From assembly GCF_004843725.1 (NCBI RefSeq), contig NZ_CP039451.1:618501-682500 (forward strand): a stretch of 64,000 nucleotides of DNA. Reading direction: 5' to 3'. This DNA is from Psychroserpens sp. NJDZ02 (GTDB taxonomy: Bacteria; Bacteroidota; Bacteroidia; Flavobacteriales; Flavobacteriaceae). Both the position numbers and the translations under genes were made by a program. Below are positions 53,829 through 62,479 of this stretch, one piece after another. How positions within the stretch are numbered: position 1 is the first letter of the stretch; the number at the start of each line of letters is the position of its first letter. A model generated the notes under the pieces. It did no database searches. It saw only the letters and a program-made list of their open reading frames with translations, and was not told the origin of the DNA.

Positions 53829-54488
53829 ATGAATAAACTATTACTTATCATTATTGCAATCACTTGTTTCTCTTGTAAAAAAGAAATAAAAATGGAAGAG
53901 AACAAAGTCTCTACTGCTAAAAAAATAGCCCATGCACACGGACTGACTAATTGGAATACAATAAATCAAATAGATTTCACATTTAATGTTGATAAAGATA
54001 GCAGTCATTTTGAACGTTCATGGTCATGGAAACCAAAACTAAACGAAGTGTCGCTTATTGTTGACAAAGACACAATAACATACAACAGAAGTCAAATAGA
54101 TAGTTTAACGATACAAACAGACCAAGGATTTATTAACGATAAATACTGGCTATTAGCACCATTTCAATTGGTTTGGGACCAAGGGACAAAAATTTCGGAT
54201 TCAACAAACAAAATTGCACCCATAAGCAAAGCTTCTTTAAATAAATTAACATTGGTGTATGGCAATTCTGGTGGTTATACACCAGGAGATGCTTACGATT
54301 TTTATTACGACAATAATTATATGATCAAAGAATGGATTTTCAGAAAAGGAAATACCGCCACACCATCAATGATAACGTCTTTCGAGAATTACGAAGATTT
54401 TAACGGAATTAAAATAGCCAAAGATCATAAAAAGTCAGAAGGCCATTGGAATTTATATTTTACCAATATTTCTATAAAAATCGATTAA
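53829..54488 (+). CDS. lipoprotein of unknown function
   Basis: 219 residues. Lipoprotein signal MNKLLLIIIAITCFSC with Cys16 in the lipobox. The mature part contains TAKKIAHAHGLTNWNTINQIDFTFNVDKDSSHFERSW and a beta-rich region (NEVSLIVDKDTITYNR, LNKLTLVYGNSGGYTPGDAYDFYYDNNY), reminiscent of small outer-membrane lipoproteins of Bacteroidota that fold as an LolA-like half barrel. Function unknown. Not clearly part of the kynurenine operon; a terminator separates them. Confidence 0.78.
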   Translation: MNKLLLIIIAITCFSCKKEIKMEENKVSTAKKIAHAHGLTNWNTINQIDFTFNVDKDSSHFERSWSWKPKLNEVSLIVDKDTITYNRSQIDSLTIQTDQGFINDKYWLLAPFQLVWDQGTKISDSTNKIAPISKASLNKLTLVYGNSGGYTPGDAYDFYYDNNYMIKEWIFRKGNTATPSMITSFENYEDFNGIKIAKDHKKSEGHWNLYFTNISIKID

Positions 54489-54559
54489 CCAAACATCCAA
54501 ACTATACAATCTAAACGTATATCTTGTAATCCCGCTAAATAGCGACAACATAAATTTTG

Positions 54560-54595
54560 AAGGGCTTCTTAAATTTAATTTATTTAGCCCTTTTT
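54560..54595 (+). terminator. weak terminator after the lipoprotein gene
   Basis: AAGGGCT and AGCCCTT (54560-54592) with a 19-base A/T-rich loop and T-run behind. Confidence 0.5.
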
Positions 54596-54636
54596 CATGC
54601 GCTATATTTCCCCTTCATTTCTAAATTAATAATTCT

Positions 54637-54644
54637 TATTTTTG
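54637..54644 (+). promoter_or_regulatory. -7 box TATTTTTG before kynU
   Basis: TAnnTTTG match. It contains the TTG (54642) that would be the longest possible start, which argues that kynU starts at the GTG at 54669 instead. Confidence 0.55.
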
Positions 54645-54668
54645 TGTAAACCCGAAAAACTACACATC

Positions 54669-55940
54669 GTGTCCAACTACAAACAAGGTCTAGATTACGC
54701 TAAGCAAGAGGATCAAAATGACCCATTGTTACAATACAGAACTCAATTTCATATACCAAAAGACAAACAAGGAAACGATTGGTTATACTTTACAGGAAAC
54801 TCACTTGGTTTACAACCAAAAGCAACCAAAGACTATATAAATCAAGAACTTGACGATTGGGCAAACCTTGGTGTAGAAGGTCATTTTGAAGCAAAAAATC
54901 CTTGGATGCCTTATCATGAATTCTTAACAGAATCTATGGCGAAAATTGTTGGTGCAAAACCAATTGAAGTGGTTATAATGAATACCTTAACGACTAACTT
55001 GCACTTATTAATGGTCAGTTTTTACCAACCAACAAAAACCAAATACAAAATTGTAATAGAAAGTGATGCCTTCCCGAGTGATAGATACGCGGTACAAACC
55101 CAATTAGAGTTTCATGGTTTTGATGCTAGTGATGGTGTTATAGAATGGAAACCAAGACCAGGAGAAGTGCTTTTAAATATTGAAGATCTAGACACTATTC
55201 TTGAAGAACAAGGCGACGAGGTTGCATTACTACTTATTGGAGGTGTTAACTATTACACTGGTCAGTATTTAGATTTAAAGAAAATAGCAACACTTGGTCA
55301 TGCAAAAGGCTGCAAAGTAGGTATCGATTTGGCACATGGCGCAGGAAATATAAAACCCGAATTACACGATTCTGGTGTTGACTTTGCTGCATGGTGTACC
55401 TACAAATATTTAAATTCTGGACCCGGAAGTTTGGGTGGCGTTTTTGTACACGAAAAACATGCACACAATAAAGAATTAAAACGTTTTGCTGGTTGGTGGA
55501 GCCATAATAAATCGACTAGATTTAACATGCGTCAACCATTAGACGTTATTCCAGGAGCAGAAGGTTGGCAATTAAGTAATCCGCCAATATTATCTATGGC
55601 TGCCATAAAAGCATCTTTAGATATGTTTAATGATGTTGGTATGGACGCTATTAGAACTAAAGCAGAAAAGCTAACTGGTTATTTCGAGTTTTTAATTAAC
55701 GAATTGAATAACGACAAAATAACAATCATAACACCATCTAACCCCAAAGAACGCGGTTGCCAATTATCCATTCAGGTCAAGGATGCTGACAAAAATTTAC
55801 ATAAAAAATTAACCGAAGCACATATCATTACAGATTGGAGAGAGCCAGACGTAATACGTTGCGCTCCTGTGCCATTATACAACACCTTTAAAGATGTGTA
55901 TAGAATGGTGGAGAAGCTGAAAGAGATATTAAACCAATAA
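54669..55940 (+). CDS. kynU: kynureninase
   Basis: 423 residues from GTG at 54669. The in-frame TTG at 54642 lies inside the -7 promoter box and is rejected. The PLP enzyme cleaves kynurenine to anthranilate, or 3-hydroxykynurenine to 3-hydroxyanthranilate. Motifs: YFTGNSLGLQPK, the Schiff-base Lys246 (WCTYKYLNSGPGS), GVNYYTGQYLDLKKIA, and GIDLAHGAGN. First gene of the pathway cluster in this window. Since kmo is present, the 3-hydroxy route is the likely one. Confidence 0.95.
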   Translation: MSNYKQGLDYAKQEDQNDPLLQYRTQFHIPKDKQGNDWLYFTGNSLGLQPKATKDYINQELDDWANLGVEGHFEAKNPWMPYHEFLTESMAKIVGAKPIEVVIMNTLTTNLHLLMVSFYQPTKTKYKIVIESDAFPSDRYAVQTQLEFHGFDASDGVIEWKPRPGEVLLNIEDLDTILEEQGDEVALLLIGGVNYYTGQYLDLKKIATLGHAKGCKVGIDLAHGAGNIKPELHDSGVDFAAWCTYKYLNSGPGSLGGVFVHEKHAHNKELKRFAGWWSHNKSTRFNMRQPLDVIPGAEGWQLSNPPILSMAAIKASLDMFNDVGMDAIRTKAEKLTGYFEFLINELNNDKITIITPSNPKERGCQLSIQVKDADKNLHKKLTEAHIITDWREPDVIRCAPVPLYNTFKDVYRMVEKLKEILNQ

Positions 55941-55972
55941 TTACAAAACTAAACAACGAGTTTTATCCTTAA

Positions 55973-56124
55973 TCAATTCGCAGAATTGAGCATTAAAATG
56001 CAAACATAATGACCGAAAGACTGGAGTTGCAAAGCGAAGCTTTAAGCACGTAATTCCGAAAGAGCTTGTTCCGCAGGAATTTCCTCATTTCAATACAATC
56101 TTTTGGTTTTGTATTTAGACAAAA
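55973..56124 (+). repeat. covarying structured element, copy A, upstream of kmo
   Basis: Parts in order: hairpin TCAATTC-GCA-GAATTGA (55973-55989); long-range helix ATTAAAATG (55992-56000) with CATTTCAAT (56086-56094), one mismatch; mini-hairpin AAAGC-GAA-GCTTT (56031-56043); hairpin TTCC-GCA-GGAA (56069-56079); hairpin TTTTGT-6 bases-ACAAAA (56107-56124). The same plan is found at 57864 and 62480 with compensated base changes. Confidence 0.7.
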
Positions 56125-56140
56125 TAAATTGCAAAAGAAG

Positions 56141-56165
56141 CACTTCGACTGCGCTCAGTGTGACA
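56141..56165. repeat. REP-like element CACTTCGACTGCGCTCAGTG
   Basis: Short dispersed hairpin with CACT/AGTG ends, followed by TGACA. A relative lies at 31091. Confidence 0.5.
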
Positions 56166-56198
56166 TTTTACAATAGAAGAAAACCAATAAATAATGAG

Positions 56199-56219
56199 AT
56201 CCTGAATAAAGTTCAGGAT
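56199..56219. repeat. REP-like hairpin ATCCTGAA/TTCAGGAT
   Basis: Perfect 8-bp stem with a 5-base loop. The copy at 58051 has ATTCTGAA/TTCAGAAT, a compensated change. Both follow a copy of the large structured element. Confidence 0.6.
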
Positions 56220-56258
56220 AACGAAACCTAATACAAAGTCGAAGACAACACTACTAAT

Positions 56259-57656
56259 ATGAGCAAAAAAGACAACATACTAATTATTGGAGCTGGACTT
56301 TGCGGCTCACTCCTAGCCTTACGTTTAGCACAAAGAGGTTACACAGTAAATGTTTACGAAAGCAGACCAGATTTACGTACCACAGATATTTCTGCGGGAC
56401 GATCTATCAATTTAGCATTGTCTGACCGTGGGCTAAAAGCCATGCGATTAGCTGGCGTTGAAGACAAAGTAAAACCACTTTGTATACCAATGCACGGACG
56501 CTTGGTACATGATGCAGAAGGCAACACCTTTCCTTCTAATTATTCAGGAAGAGATAACGAATATATTAACTCCATTTCTAGAGGAGATCTAAATGGATTA
56601 TTGCTAACCGAAGCCGACTCATACGATAACTTAACTATTCATTTCAACAAAAAATGTAACGGTATAGATATCGAAAATAATACTGCGACTTTATACGATT
56701 ATAATACCAAAGAAGAATTCACAGTAAAAGGCGACGTTCTTTTTGGCACGGATGGCGCGGGATCTTCGCTTAGAAAAAGTTATTATCTAGAACGTAAATT
56801 TTTGTTTAGCTACTCGCAAAACTATTTAACACACGGTTATAAAGAGTTAGAAATTCCCGCTTCCGCTGAAGGAACGCATCTTATCAGTAAAGATTACCTT
56901 CACATTTGGCCAAGAGGAGAATACATGCTCATAGCCTTACCAAATTTAGATGGAAGTTTTACCGTAACACTATTTTTAAGTTATGACGAAGGCGAATACA
57001 ATTTCAATAATCTTACGACAGAAGACACAATAAAAGCCTTTTTCACCACGCAATTCCCTGACGCTTTAGCCTTAATACCAAATATAGTAGAAGAATTTGC
57101 GAACAACCCAACAGGTGCTTTAGGAACTGTAAAATGTTCCCCTTGGCATTACCAAAACAAAAATGTGTTATTAGGAGATTCAGCACATGCTATTGTCCCT
57201 TTTTATGGTCAAGGTATGAACGCGTCTTTCGAGGATGTCACTGTTTTTGATAGTATATTAGAACAACACGAAGGCGATTGGGAAACTATCTTTAAAGTAT
57301 ACGAAAAAACTAGAAAACAAGACACAGACGCTATTGCCGATTTAGCAATAGACAATTATTACGAAATGCGTGATCATGTTGCCAATCCTATTTTTAAAGA
57401 AAAAAGAGTCATAGAAATGGCATTAGAAAAAGAATTTCCAAATGATTATTTCTCCAAATATTCAATGGTGACCTTCAAAGAAGACATACCGTATTATACC
57501 GCAATGACAAAAGGAAGAGCACAAGACAAAGCGATTTTAAACTTATTAGTAAATAAAGACATTACAACAACCGAAGATTTAAACAGTATCTTTAAAAAAG
57601 TACAACAAGAAACGGAAGCAATTTTGAAAGACGATAGAATAGCAGGATTAAAATAG
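56259..57656 (+). CDS. kmo: kynurenine 3-monooxygenase
   Basis: 465 residues. FAD-dependent hydroxylase of the group A aromatic type: NILIIGAGLCGS with GxGxxG at residues 11-16, the SINLALSDRGLKAMRLAG segment specific to KMO, the second FAD motif VLLGDSAHAIVPFYGQGMNASFEDV, and FGTDGAGSSLRK. It turns L-kynurenine into 3-hydroxykynurenine with NADPH and oxygen. The C-terminal part (about 380-460) is a membrane-interacting region in relatives. A long intergenic region with a structured element precedes the gene. Confidence 0.96.
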   Translation: MSKKDNILIIGAGLCGSLLALRLAQRGYTVNVYESRPDLRTTDISAGRSINLALSDRGLKAMRLAGVEDKVKPLCIPMHGRLVHDAEGNTFPSNYSGRDNEYINSISRGDLNGLLLTEADSYDNLTIHFNKKCNGIDIENNTATLYDYNTKEEFTVKGDVLFGTDGAGSSLRKSYYLERKFLFSYSQNYLTHGYKELEIPASAEGTHLISKDYLHIWPRGEYMLIALPNLDGSFTVTLFLSYDEGEYNFNNLTTEDTIKAFFTTQFPDALALIPNIVEEFANNPTGALGTVKCSPWHYQNKNVLLGDSAHAIVPFYGQGMNASFEDVTVFDSILEQHEGDWETIFKVYEKTRKQDTDAIADLAIDNYYEMRDHVANPIFKEKRVIEMALEKEFPNDYFSKYSMVTFKEDIPYYTAMTKGRAQDKAILNLLVNKDITTTEDLNSIFKKVQQETEAILKDDRIAGLK

Positions 57657-57666
57657 TTGGCATTGA

Positions 57667-57809
57667 GCAGTTAGCAGTTAGCAGTTAGCAGTTAGCAGTT
57701 AGCAGTTAGCAGTTAGCAGTTAGCAGTTAGCAGTTAGCAGTTAGCAGTTAGCAGTTAGCAGTTAGCAGTTAGCAGTTAGCAGTTAGCAGTTAGCAGTTAG
57801 CAGTTAGCA
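57667..57809. repeat. tandem heptamer array, unit GCAGTTA, about 20 copies
   Basis: 143 bases made of about 20.4 perfect copies of GCAGTTA, between the kmo stop and the structured element before the deaminase gene. Two more copies (AGTTAGCAGTTAGC) lie at 62411-62424, also just before a structured element. Perfect identity of the units suggests recent slippage, so the copy number probably varies between strains. Confidence 0.92.
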
Positions 57810-57863
57810 AAATTGAAAAAAACATTGGGAGAAACAATAATTATATAAATTAAAAGTCCCAAA

Positions 57864-58019
57864 TTTCGATATAATCGAAACCATCAATCTGCAGAAATAA
57901 AAAACGAAAAAACGGAATTGCGAAGCGAAGCTTCAAACATGAAGTTTTGAAAGTGAATGTTCCGCAGGAATTTCCTCAGATTGATTTGATTTTTTGGTTC
58001 GTTTTGCATCAAGGCAAAA
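57864..58019 (+). repeat. covarying structured element, copy B, upstream of the deaminase gene
   Basis: Hairpin TTTCGAT-ATA-ATCGAAA (57864-57880); long-range helix ATCAATCTG (57883-57891) with CAGATTGAT (57977-57985), 9 perfect pairs; GAAGC-GAA-GCTTC (57922-57934); TTCC-GCA-GGAA (57960-57970); TTTTGC-6 bases-GCAAAA (58002-58019). Against copy C, the long helix has four compensated pairs. Confidence 0.75.
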
Positions 58020-58050
58020 TGAACAAAGAGAAAGAAGAAAGAATAATGAG

Positions 58051-58071
58051 ATTCTGAAACAAGTTCAGAAT
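58051..58071. repeat. REP-like hairpin ATTCTGAA/TTCAGAAT
   Basis: Perfect 8-bp stem, 5-base loop, 20 bases before the deaminase ATG. Partner of the copy at 56199. Confidence 0.6.
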
Positions 58072-58091
58072 GACGCAAAAACATAAAACTA

Positions 58092-58499
58092 ATGAACGAA
58101 GGAACTAAAGTAACACCAAGAGGAGCCTATCCTCACGTAAAACAAGTTGGCGATTTCATTTTCGTTTCAGGAACAAGTTCTCGTAGAGCAGACAACAGTA
58201 TCGCTGGAGTTGATATCATCGACGAAATGGGAACAAAAAAACTAAACGCCTACACACAAACGCAGGAAGTTTTAAAAAACATAAACACCAATCTTAAAAA
58301 AGTTGGTGCCAGTTTAAAAGACATCGTAGATGTGACTTCATTTTTAGTAAACATGAATGACTTTGCAGATTATAATAAAGCTTACGCAGAATTTTTTGAT
58401 AAAGAAACAGGACCAACCAGAACGACGGTTGCTGTGCATCAATTACCACATCCCGATTTAGTTGTGGAAATTAAGGTAATGGCATATAAGAAACAATAA
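58092..58499 (+). CDS. RidA-family protein, probable 2-aminomuconate deaminase
   Basis: 135 residues of the YjgF/YER057c/UK114 (RidA) fold: [52 protein letters not shown] and the end [27 protein letters not shown]. In kynurenine and 2-nitrobenzoate pathways, members of this fold deaminate 2-aminomuconate to 4-oxalocrotonate (NbaF/AmnD). The aldehyde dehydrogenase gene starts directly at the next base, which supports that role over a general RidA function. Confidence 0.85.
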   Translation: MNEGTKVTPRGAYPHVKQVGDFIFVSGTSSRRADNSIAGVDIIDEMGTKKLNAYTQTQEVLKNINTNLKKVGASLKDIVDVTSFLVNMNDFADYNKAYAEFFDKETGPTRTTVAVHQLPHPDLVVEIKVMAYKKQ

Positions 58500-59936
58500 A
58501 TGAACATTCAAAACTACATTAACGGAGCATTCCATAATCCATTGCAAGACCATTGGATAGACAACTACAATCCTAGTAATGGAGCTATTTACGGACAAAT
58601 TCCAAACTCATCAAAAGAGGATGTAGAAAACGCATATATCGCTGCAAAATCAGCTTTCCCAAGTTGGTCACAAACTAGTATAGAGACACGTAGTAGAATT
58701 TTAATAAAGATTTCAGAGTTATTAGAAGCCAATTTACAACGCTTTGCGGAAGCCGAAAGTAAAGACAACGGAAAACCGATTAGCTTAGCAAAAGCAGTAG
58801 ACATACCAAGAGCAGCAAGTAATTTTCGTTTTTTCGGAAATGCCATAACACAATTTGCTAGCGAAAGCCACGAAAGCATTGGACAAGCTATAAATTACAC
58901 TTTACGTCAACCTATTGGTGTTGTCGGTTGTATTTCTCCTTGGAACCTGCCACTCTATTTATTTACATGGAAAATTGCTCCTGCAATTGCATCAGGAAAC
59001 TGCGTCGTTGCCAAGCCAAGTGAAATCACTCCAATGACCGCTTATTTATTAGGCGAGATTTGTAACGAAGCTGGTCTCCCAAAAGGCGTTTTAAATATTG
59101 TACATGGTTTAGGAGGTTCTACTGGACAAGCCATTATAGAACATGAAGACATAAAAGCTATTAGTTTTACAGGAGGCACAGCAACAGGAGCACATATTGC
59201 AAAAGTAGCAGCTCCAATGTTTAAAAAACTATCTTTAGAATTAGGCGGAAAAAATCCAAATATCATTTTTGCGGACTGTGAATATGATGATATGTTGGAC
59301 ACAACCGTACGTTCGTCCTTTGCTAATCAAGGACAGATTTGTTTATGTGGAAGTAGAATATTTGTAGAAGCCTCTATCTATGAGAAATTCAAAAAAGATT
59401 TTGTTGCAAAAGTAAAAGCTTTAAAAGTTGGACATCCATCGGAAGCATCTACCAACATTGGTGCATTAGTCTCAAAACCTCATCTTGAAAAAGTAAAAGT
59501 ATATATTAATATCGCTAAAGCGGAAAACGGAACAATACTCTGTGGTGGAAATGAAGTCACTGTAAAAGGTTATGAAAATGGTTACTATCTAGAACCAACT
59601 GTTATAGAAGTACAAAGCAATGACTGCAGCGTAAATCAAGAAGAAATTTTTGGACCCGTGGTTACCATTATGCCATTTAATACAGAAGACGACGTCTTAC
59701 AAATGGCAAACAAAGTAAAGTATGGTTTGTCAGCAACATTATGGACCAACAACTTAAAACGTACCATGCGCATGAGTAACCAATTACAAGCTGGAATAGT
59801 TTGGGTTAACACATGGATGACGCGAGATTTAAGAACACCCTTTGGTGGCGTTAAAGCTTCTGGAGTTGGACGTGAAGGAGGTTTTGAAGCGTTACGCTTT
59901 TTTACTGAGGCTAAGAATGTTTGTATAAAATATTAA
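58500..59936 (+). CDS. aldehyde dehydrogenase, probable 2-aminomuconate-6-semialdehyde dehydrogenase
   Basis: 478 residues. NAD-dependent ALDH: PWNLPLYLFTWKIAPAIASGNCVVAKPSE, SFTGGTATG, the Glu in LELGGKNPN and the catalytic Cys281 (FANQGQICLCG; a second Cys follows at 283). It belongs to the hydroxymuconic/aminomuconic semialdehyde dehydrogenase group (NbaE-like). In this cluster it would oxidise the product of ACMS decarboxylase, and the RidA-type protein would then deaminate it. No gap to the deaminase gene. Confidence 0.9.
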   Translation: MNIQNYINGAFHNPLQDHWIDNYNPSNGAIYGQIPNSSKEDVENAYIAAKSAFPSWSQTSIETRSRILIKISELLEANLQRFAEAESKDNGKPISLAKAVDIPRAASNFRFFGNAITQFASESHESIGQAINYTLRQPIGVVGCISPWNLPLYLFTWKIAPAIASGNCVVAKPSEITPMTAYLLGEICNEAGLPKGVLNIVHGLGGSTGQAIIEHEDIKAISFTGGTATGAHIAKVAAPMFKKLSLELGGKNPNIIFADCEYDDMLDTTVRSSFANQGQICLCGSRIFVEASIYEKFKKDFVAKVKALKVGHPSEASTNIGALVSKPHLEKVKVYINIAKAENGTILCGGNEVTVKGYENGYYLEPTVIEVQSNDCSVNQEEIFGPVVTIMPFNTEDDVLQMANKVKYGLSATLWTNNLKRTMRMSNQLQAGIVWVNTWMTRDLRTPFGGVKASGVGREGGFEALRFFTEAKNVCIKY

Positions 59937-59949
59937 TAACATTTTAAAA

Positions 59950-60804
59950 TTGAAAACTATTGCTGTGAAACAAAATCTTTCTATAAAAAAAGCGATTATT
60001 AGAGGCATCATATTTGTTAACCTGCCATTAATTATTGTTCTTATGTCCACAATAATTTTCTCTATAATCTTAGGAGAATTAGATATCTTAGAGGAGAATA
60101 CAGCTTTAATTATTGGTGTTATTTTTGGTATAACATTAACGATAACTATCCGATATCTTCTAATCACTAAATGGCTAATTTGGGCATTTAGCAACGTTAG
60201 AAACGTACACGAATTGAGACGTCACTCCATAAGACAAAAACTACTATTTGAAACAGGATCTATATTTCAAAAAAATCCACTTTGTTCTAAAAAAGATAAA
60301 TTAAAACTAAGAGCACTTGAAGATCGTTTTAACATTGAAGATATTTATGAAGCCGATGTAAAAACATCAAAACAGAATAAAATACACTTCGCTTTTACAA
60401 CAACATTACTTATTTCCATTGCACTTTTGGTAGGCGTTTGTTCTTGTCTATTTTTAATGTTTAATTATGAAGAAAAAGAATTTTATATTGGTTTATTTCT
60501 TGGCGTTGGGTGTCTCTACATGCTAAAAGAATCGAGTAAGAAATTAATTAACAGAAAGCCTCAAGTTACCTTAAATGATGATGGAATTACCATAAACAAA
60601 CATGAGTTTTTATGTTGGGCTGACATTTATGAAGAAAAAGTCACAACAGATACAAATGGTAGTAATGTCGTAAATTTTTTAACTTTTTGCGATGAAGATT
60701 ACAACTATACTAAAATAGAAATTAAGAACTTAAACATAAGTCCTAGTAAATTAGAAAATTTATTAAGAACTTACAGAATACGCTATAACAACAATAAAGT
60801 TTAA
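59950..60804 (+). CDS. membrane protein of unknown function in the kynurenine cluster
   Basis: 284 residues, starting at TTG 59950 or GTG 59965. Four membrane helices in two pairs (about 17-43 and 50-78; about 142-165 and 172-190), with basic loops between them, and a C-terminal soluble beta-rich part (KPQVTLNDDGITINKHEFLCWADIYEEKV) that looks like a small PH-like domain. No transport or enzyme motif. It sits between the dehydrogenase and SDR genes with 13 and 4 bases of spacing, so it is co-transcribed, but a role in the pathway is not evident. Confidence 0.7.
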   Translation: MKTIAVKQNLSIKKAIIRGIIFVNLPLIIVLMSTIIFSIILGELDILEENTALIIGVIFGITLTITIRYLLITKWLIWAFSNVRNVHELRRHSIRQKLLFETGSIFQKNPLCSKKDKLKLRALEDRFNIEDIYEADVKTSKQNKIHFAFTTTLLISIALLVGVCSCLFLMFNYEEKEFYIGLFLGVGCLYMLKESSKKLINRKPQVTLNDDGITINKHEFLCWADIYEEKVTTDTNGSNVVNFLTFCDEDYNYTKIEIKNLNISPSKLENLLRTYRIRYNNNKV

Positions 60805-60808
60805 AAAT

Positions 60809-61591
60809 ATGAATCTAGACTTAAATAACAAATTCGCATTAGTATGCGGAAGCACAGCAGGAATAGGTAAAGCAACAGCTTTGGCTTTAGCCGAAGAAGG
60901 TGTACAAGTTACCCTTATTGCTAGAAATGAAGACAAGTTAAAAGCAACCTTAACGGAATTACCTCAGCATAGAAATCACGATTATATTGTTGCTGATTTT
61001 TCCAACCCAAAGGAATTAAAAGAAAAGGTAGAAGCTTACATAAAAACAAATCATGGGTTTCATGTATTAGTAAATAACACAGGAGGACCAAAAGGAGGAC
61101 CTGTATTTTCGGCAGAAGTTGATGAATTTGAAGCTGCTTTTACTCAGCATTTAAAATGCAATCACGTACTAGCACAAGCAGTAGTTCCTTTTATGAAGAG
61201 CGAAGGTTATGGTAGAATTATAAATGTAATTTCTACTTCTGTTAAACAACCTTTAGATGGTCTTGGTGTGAGTAATACTATTCGTGGTGCAGTTGCCAAT
61301 TGGAGTAAAACGTTGGCTAACGAGCTTGGTCAATTTGGGGTTACTGTAAACAATGTGTTGCCAGGTGCCACAGGAACCGATCGTTTGGCTGAAATTATTA
61401 AAAACAAATCTGCTAAATCCGGAAATACCGAAGAAGAATCTGCAAATGCTATGAAAAGTGCTGTCCCTGCAAAACGTTTTGCAAAGCCCGAAGAACTAGC
61501 TGATGCAATTACTTTTTTAGCAAGCGAACGTGCCAGTTATATTAACGGAATTAATCTTCCAGTTGATGGTGGAAGAACAAAGAGTTTATAA
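60809..61591 (+). CDS. atypical short-chain dehydrogenase without the usual catalytic Tyr
   Basis: 260 residues, Rossmann start FALVCGSTAGIGKATALALAEEG (glycine motif near residue 14), VNNTGGPKGGP and the C-terminal LASERASYINGINLPVDGG. Where normal SDRs have YxxxK, this one reads GVSNTIRGAVANWSKT, with Asn in place of Tyr and Arg in place of Lys. It matches the beta-ketoacyl-reductase-like subgroup with an imperfect catalytic tetrad. It could still bind nucleotide; the reaction is unknown. Gene order in the cluster suggests a helper step in aminomuconate breakdown. Confidence 0.85.
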   Translation: MNLDLNNKFALVCGSTAGIGKATALALAEEGVQVTLIARNEDKLKATLTELPQHRNHDYIVADFSNPKELKEKVEAYIKTNHGFHVLVNNTGGPKGGPVFSAEVDEFEAAFTQHLKCNHVLAQAVVPFMKSEGYGRIINVISTSVKQPLDGLGVSNTIRGAVANWSKTLANELGQFGVTVNNVLPGATGTDRLAEIIKNKSAKSGNTEEESANAMKSAVPAKRFAKPEELADAITFLASERASYINGINLPVDGGRTKSL

Positions 61592-61602
61592 TTCTATCTG
61601 TC

Positions 61603-61640
61603 ATTGCGAGATTTTTTTCTTTTTAAAAAATCGTGGCAAT
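61603..61640. repeat. REP-like hairpin, ATTGC type
   Basis: ATTGC and GCAAT ends enclosing GATTTTTT/AAAAAATC. It lies 12 bases behind the SDR gene and might serve as a transcription end. Confidence 0.6.
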
Positions 61641-61768
61641 CTGTTCAATTATCACTAATTTTATTGCATTGATGAATCCGCGTTAAGGATTACTCACAGA
61701 TTAATATTTTAAAATATTGATTTCGTGAACCTGAAGGTTTGAAGCGACATCCTTTTTTTTAAACGTCA

Positions 61769-61810
61769 GTTCGAGTGTTTTGTGAAGCATGAACAAAATG
61801 TATCGAGAAC
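61769..61810. repeat. REP-like hairpin GTTCGAG ... TCGAGAAC
   Basis: Contains GTTTTGT-9 bases-ACAAAA and outer GTTC/GAAC ends, a dispersed element type frequent in flavobacterial gaps. It lies between the SDR and dioxygenase genes. Confidence 0.5.
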
Positions 61811-61837
61811 AAGTTAAAAAAAAGATACAGCGAAAAG

Positions 61838-61853
61838 CCTGACCCTTTTCAGG
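61838..61853. repeat. REP-like short hairpin CCTGA/TCAGG
   Basis: A reduced relative of the hairpins at 56199 and 58051, again followed by GTAACG-type bases, 23 bases before the dioxygenase ATG. Confidence 0.45.
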
Positions 61854-61875
61854 GTAACGCCCAAAATATTATACA

Positions 61876-62412
61876 ATGAGTAAATTATTTCCACCTATAA
61901 ATTTTAAAGCTTGGATTGAAGACAATAGACATCTTTTAAAGCCGCCCGTTGGTAACAAAGTGGTTTGGAAAGATGGTGATTTTATTGTTATGGTTGTTGG
62001 TGGACCAAACAATAGAAAGGACTACCATTATAACGAGACACCTGAGTTTTTTCATCAAATTGAAGGTGATATTGTCTTAAAAATTATTGAAGACGGTATG
62101 CCAAAAGATATTCATATTAAAGAAGGTGAAATATTTTTGTTACCACCAAAAGTACCGCACTCACCACAACGTGGTGCCAACACGGTTGGTTTAGTCATTG
62201 AATACCCAAGAGAAAAAGGTGTGCAAGATGCCTTATTATGGTTTTGCGAAAATTGCACAACTAAATTGTACGAAGAAGATTTTACGGTAAAAAATATTGA
62301 AACCGATATGCCAAAAATATTCGATAAATATTATGGCGATTTAGACAAACGTACATGTCCAAACTGCTCGGCAATCATGCAACCACCACAAAAAATAAAA
62401 CTAGAAAACTAG
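61876..62412 (+). CDS. nbaC: 3-hydroxyanthranilate 3,4-dioxygenase
   Basis: 178 residues, cupin fold. Iron ligands His51, Glu57 and His95 (DYHYNETPEFFHQIEG and KVPHSPQRG) match the family positions. A C-terminal rubredoxin-like iron site has Cys124/Cys127 (FCENC) and Cys161/Cys164 (CPNC), typical of the bacterial homodimer. It opens the ring of 3-hydroxyanthranilate to give ACMS. Followed by the element and gene of ACMS decarboxylase. Confidence 0.96.
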   Translation: MSKLFPPINFKAWIEDNRHLLKPPVGNKVVWKDGDFIVMVVGGPNNRKDYHYNETPEFFHQIEGDIVLKIIEDGMPKDIHIKEGEIFLLPPKVPHSPQRGANTVGLVIEYPREKGVQDALLWFCENCTTKLYEEDFTVKNIETDMPKIFDKYYGDLDKRTCPNCSAIMQPPQKIKLEN

Positions 62413-62424
62413 TTAGCAGTTAGC
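62411..62424. repeat. two copies of the heptamer GCAGTTA type
   Basis: AGTTAGCAGTTAGC, same unit as the array at 57667, overlapping the end of the dioxygenase gene. Confidence 0.7.
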
Positions 62425-62479
62425 TAAAGAAAATAAAAGCCAGGATTAAAAATAACATTAACTTAATTGAAAGTCCCCA

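Noticed and set aside
57667..57809. Tandem repeats as a CRISPR array
   Set aside because: Units are 7 bases with no spacers and there are no cas genes.
57884..58084. Minus-strand frames here and at 62420-62629 that share MQNEPKNQI
   Set aside because: Both are antisense readings of the structured repeat; the shared peptide reflects the repeat and not a protein family.
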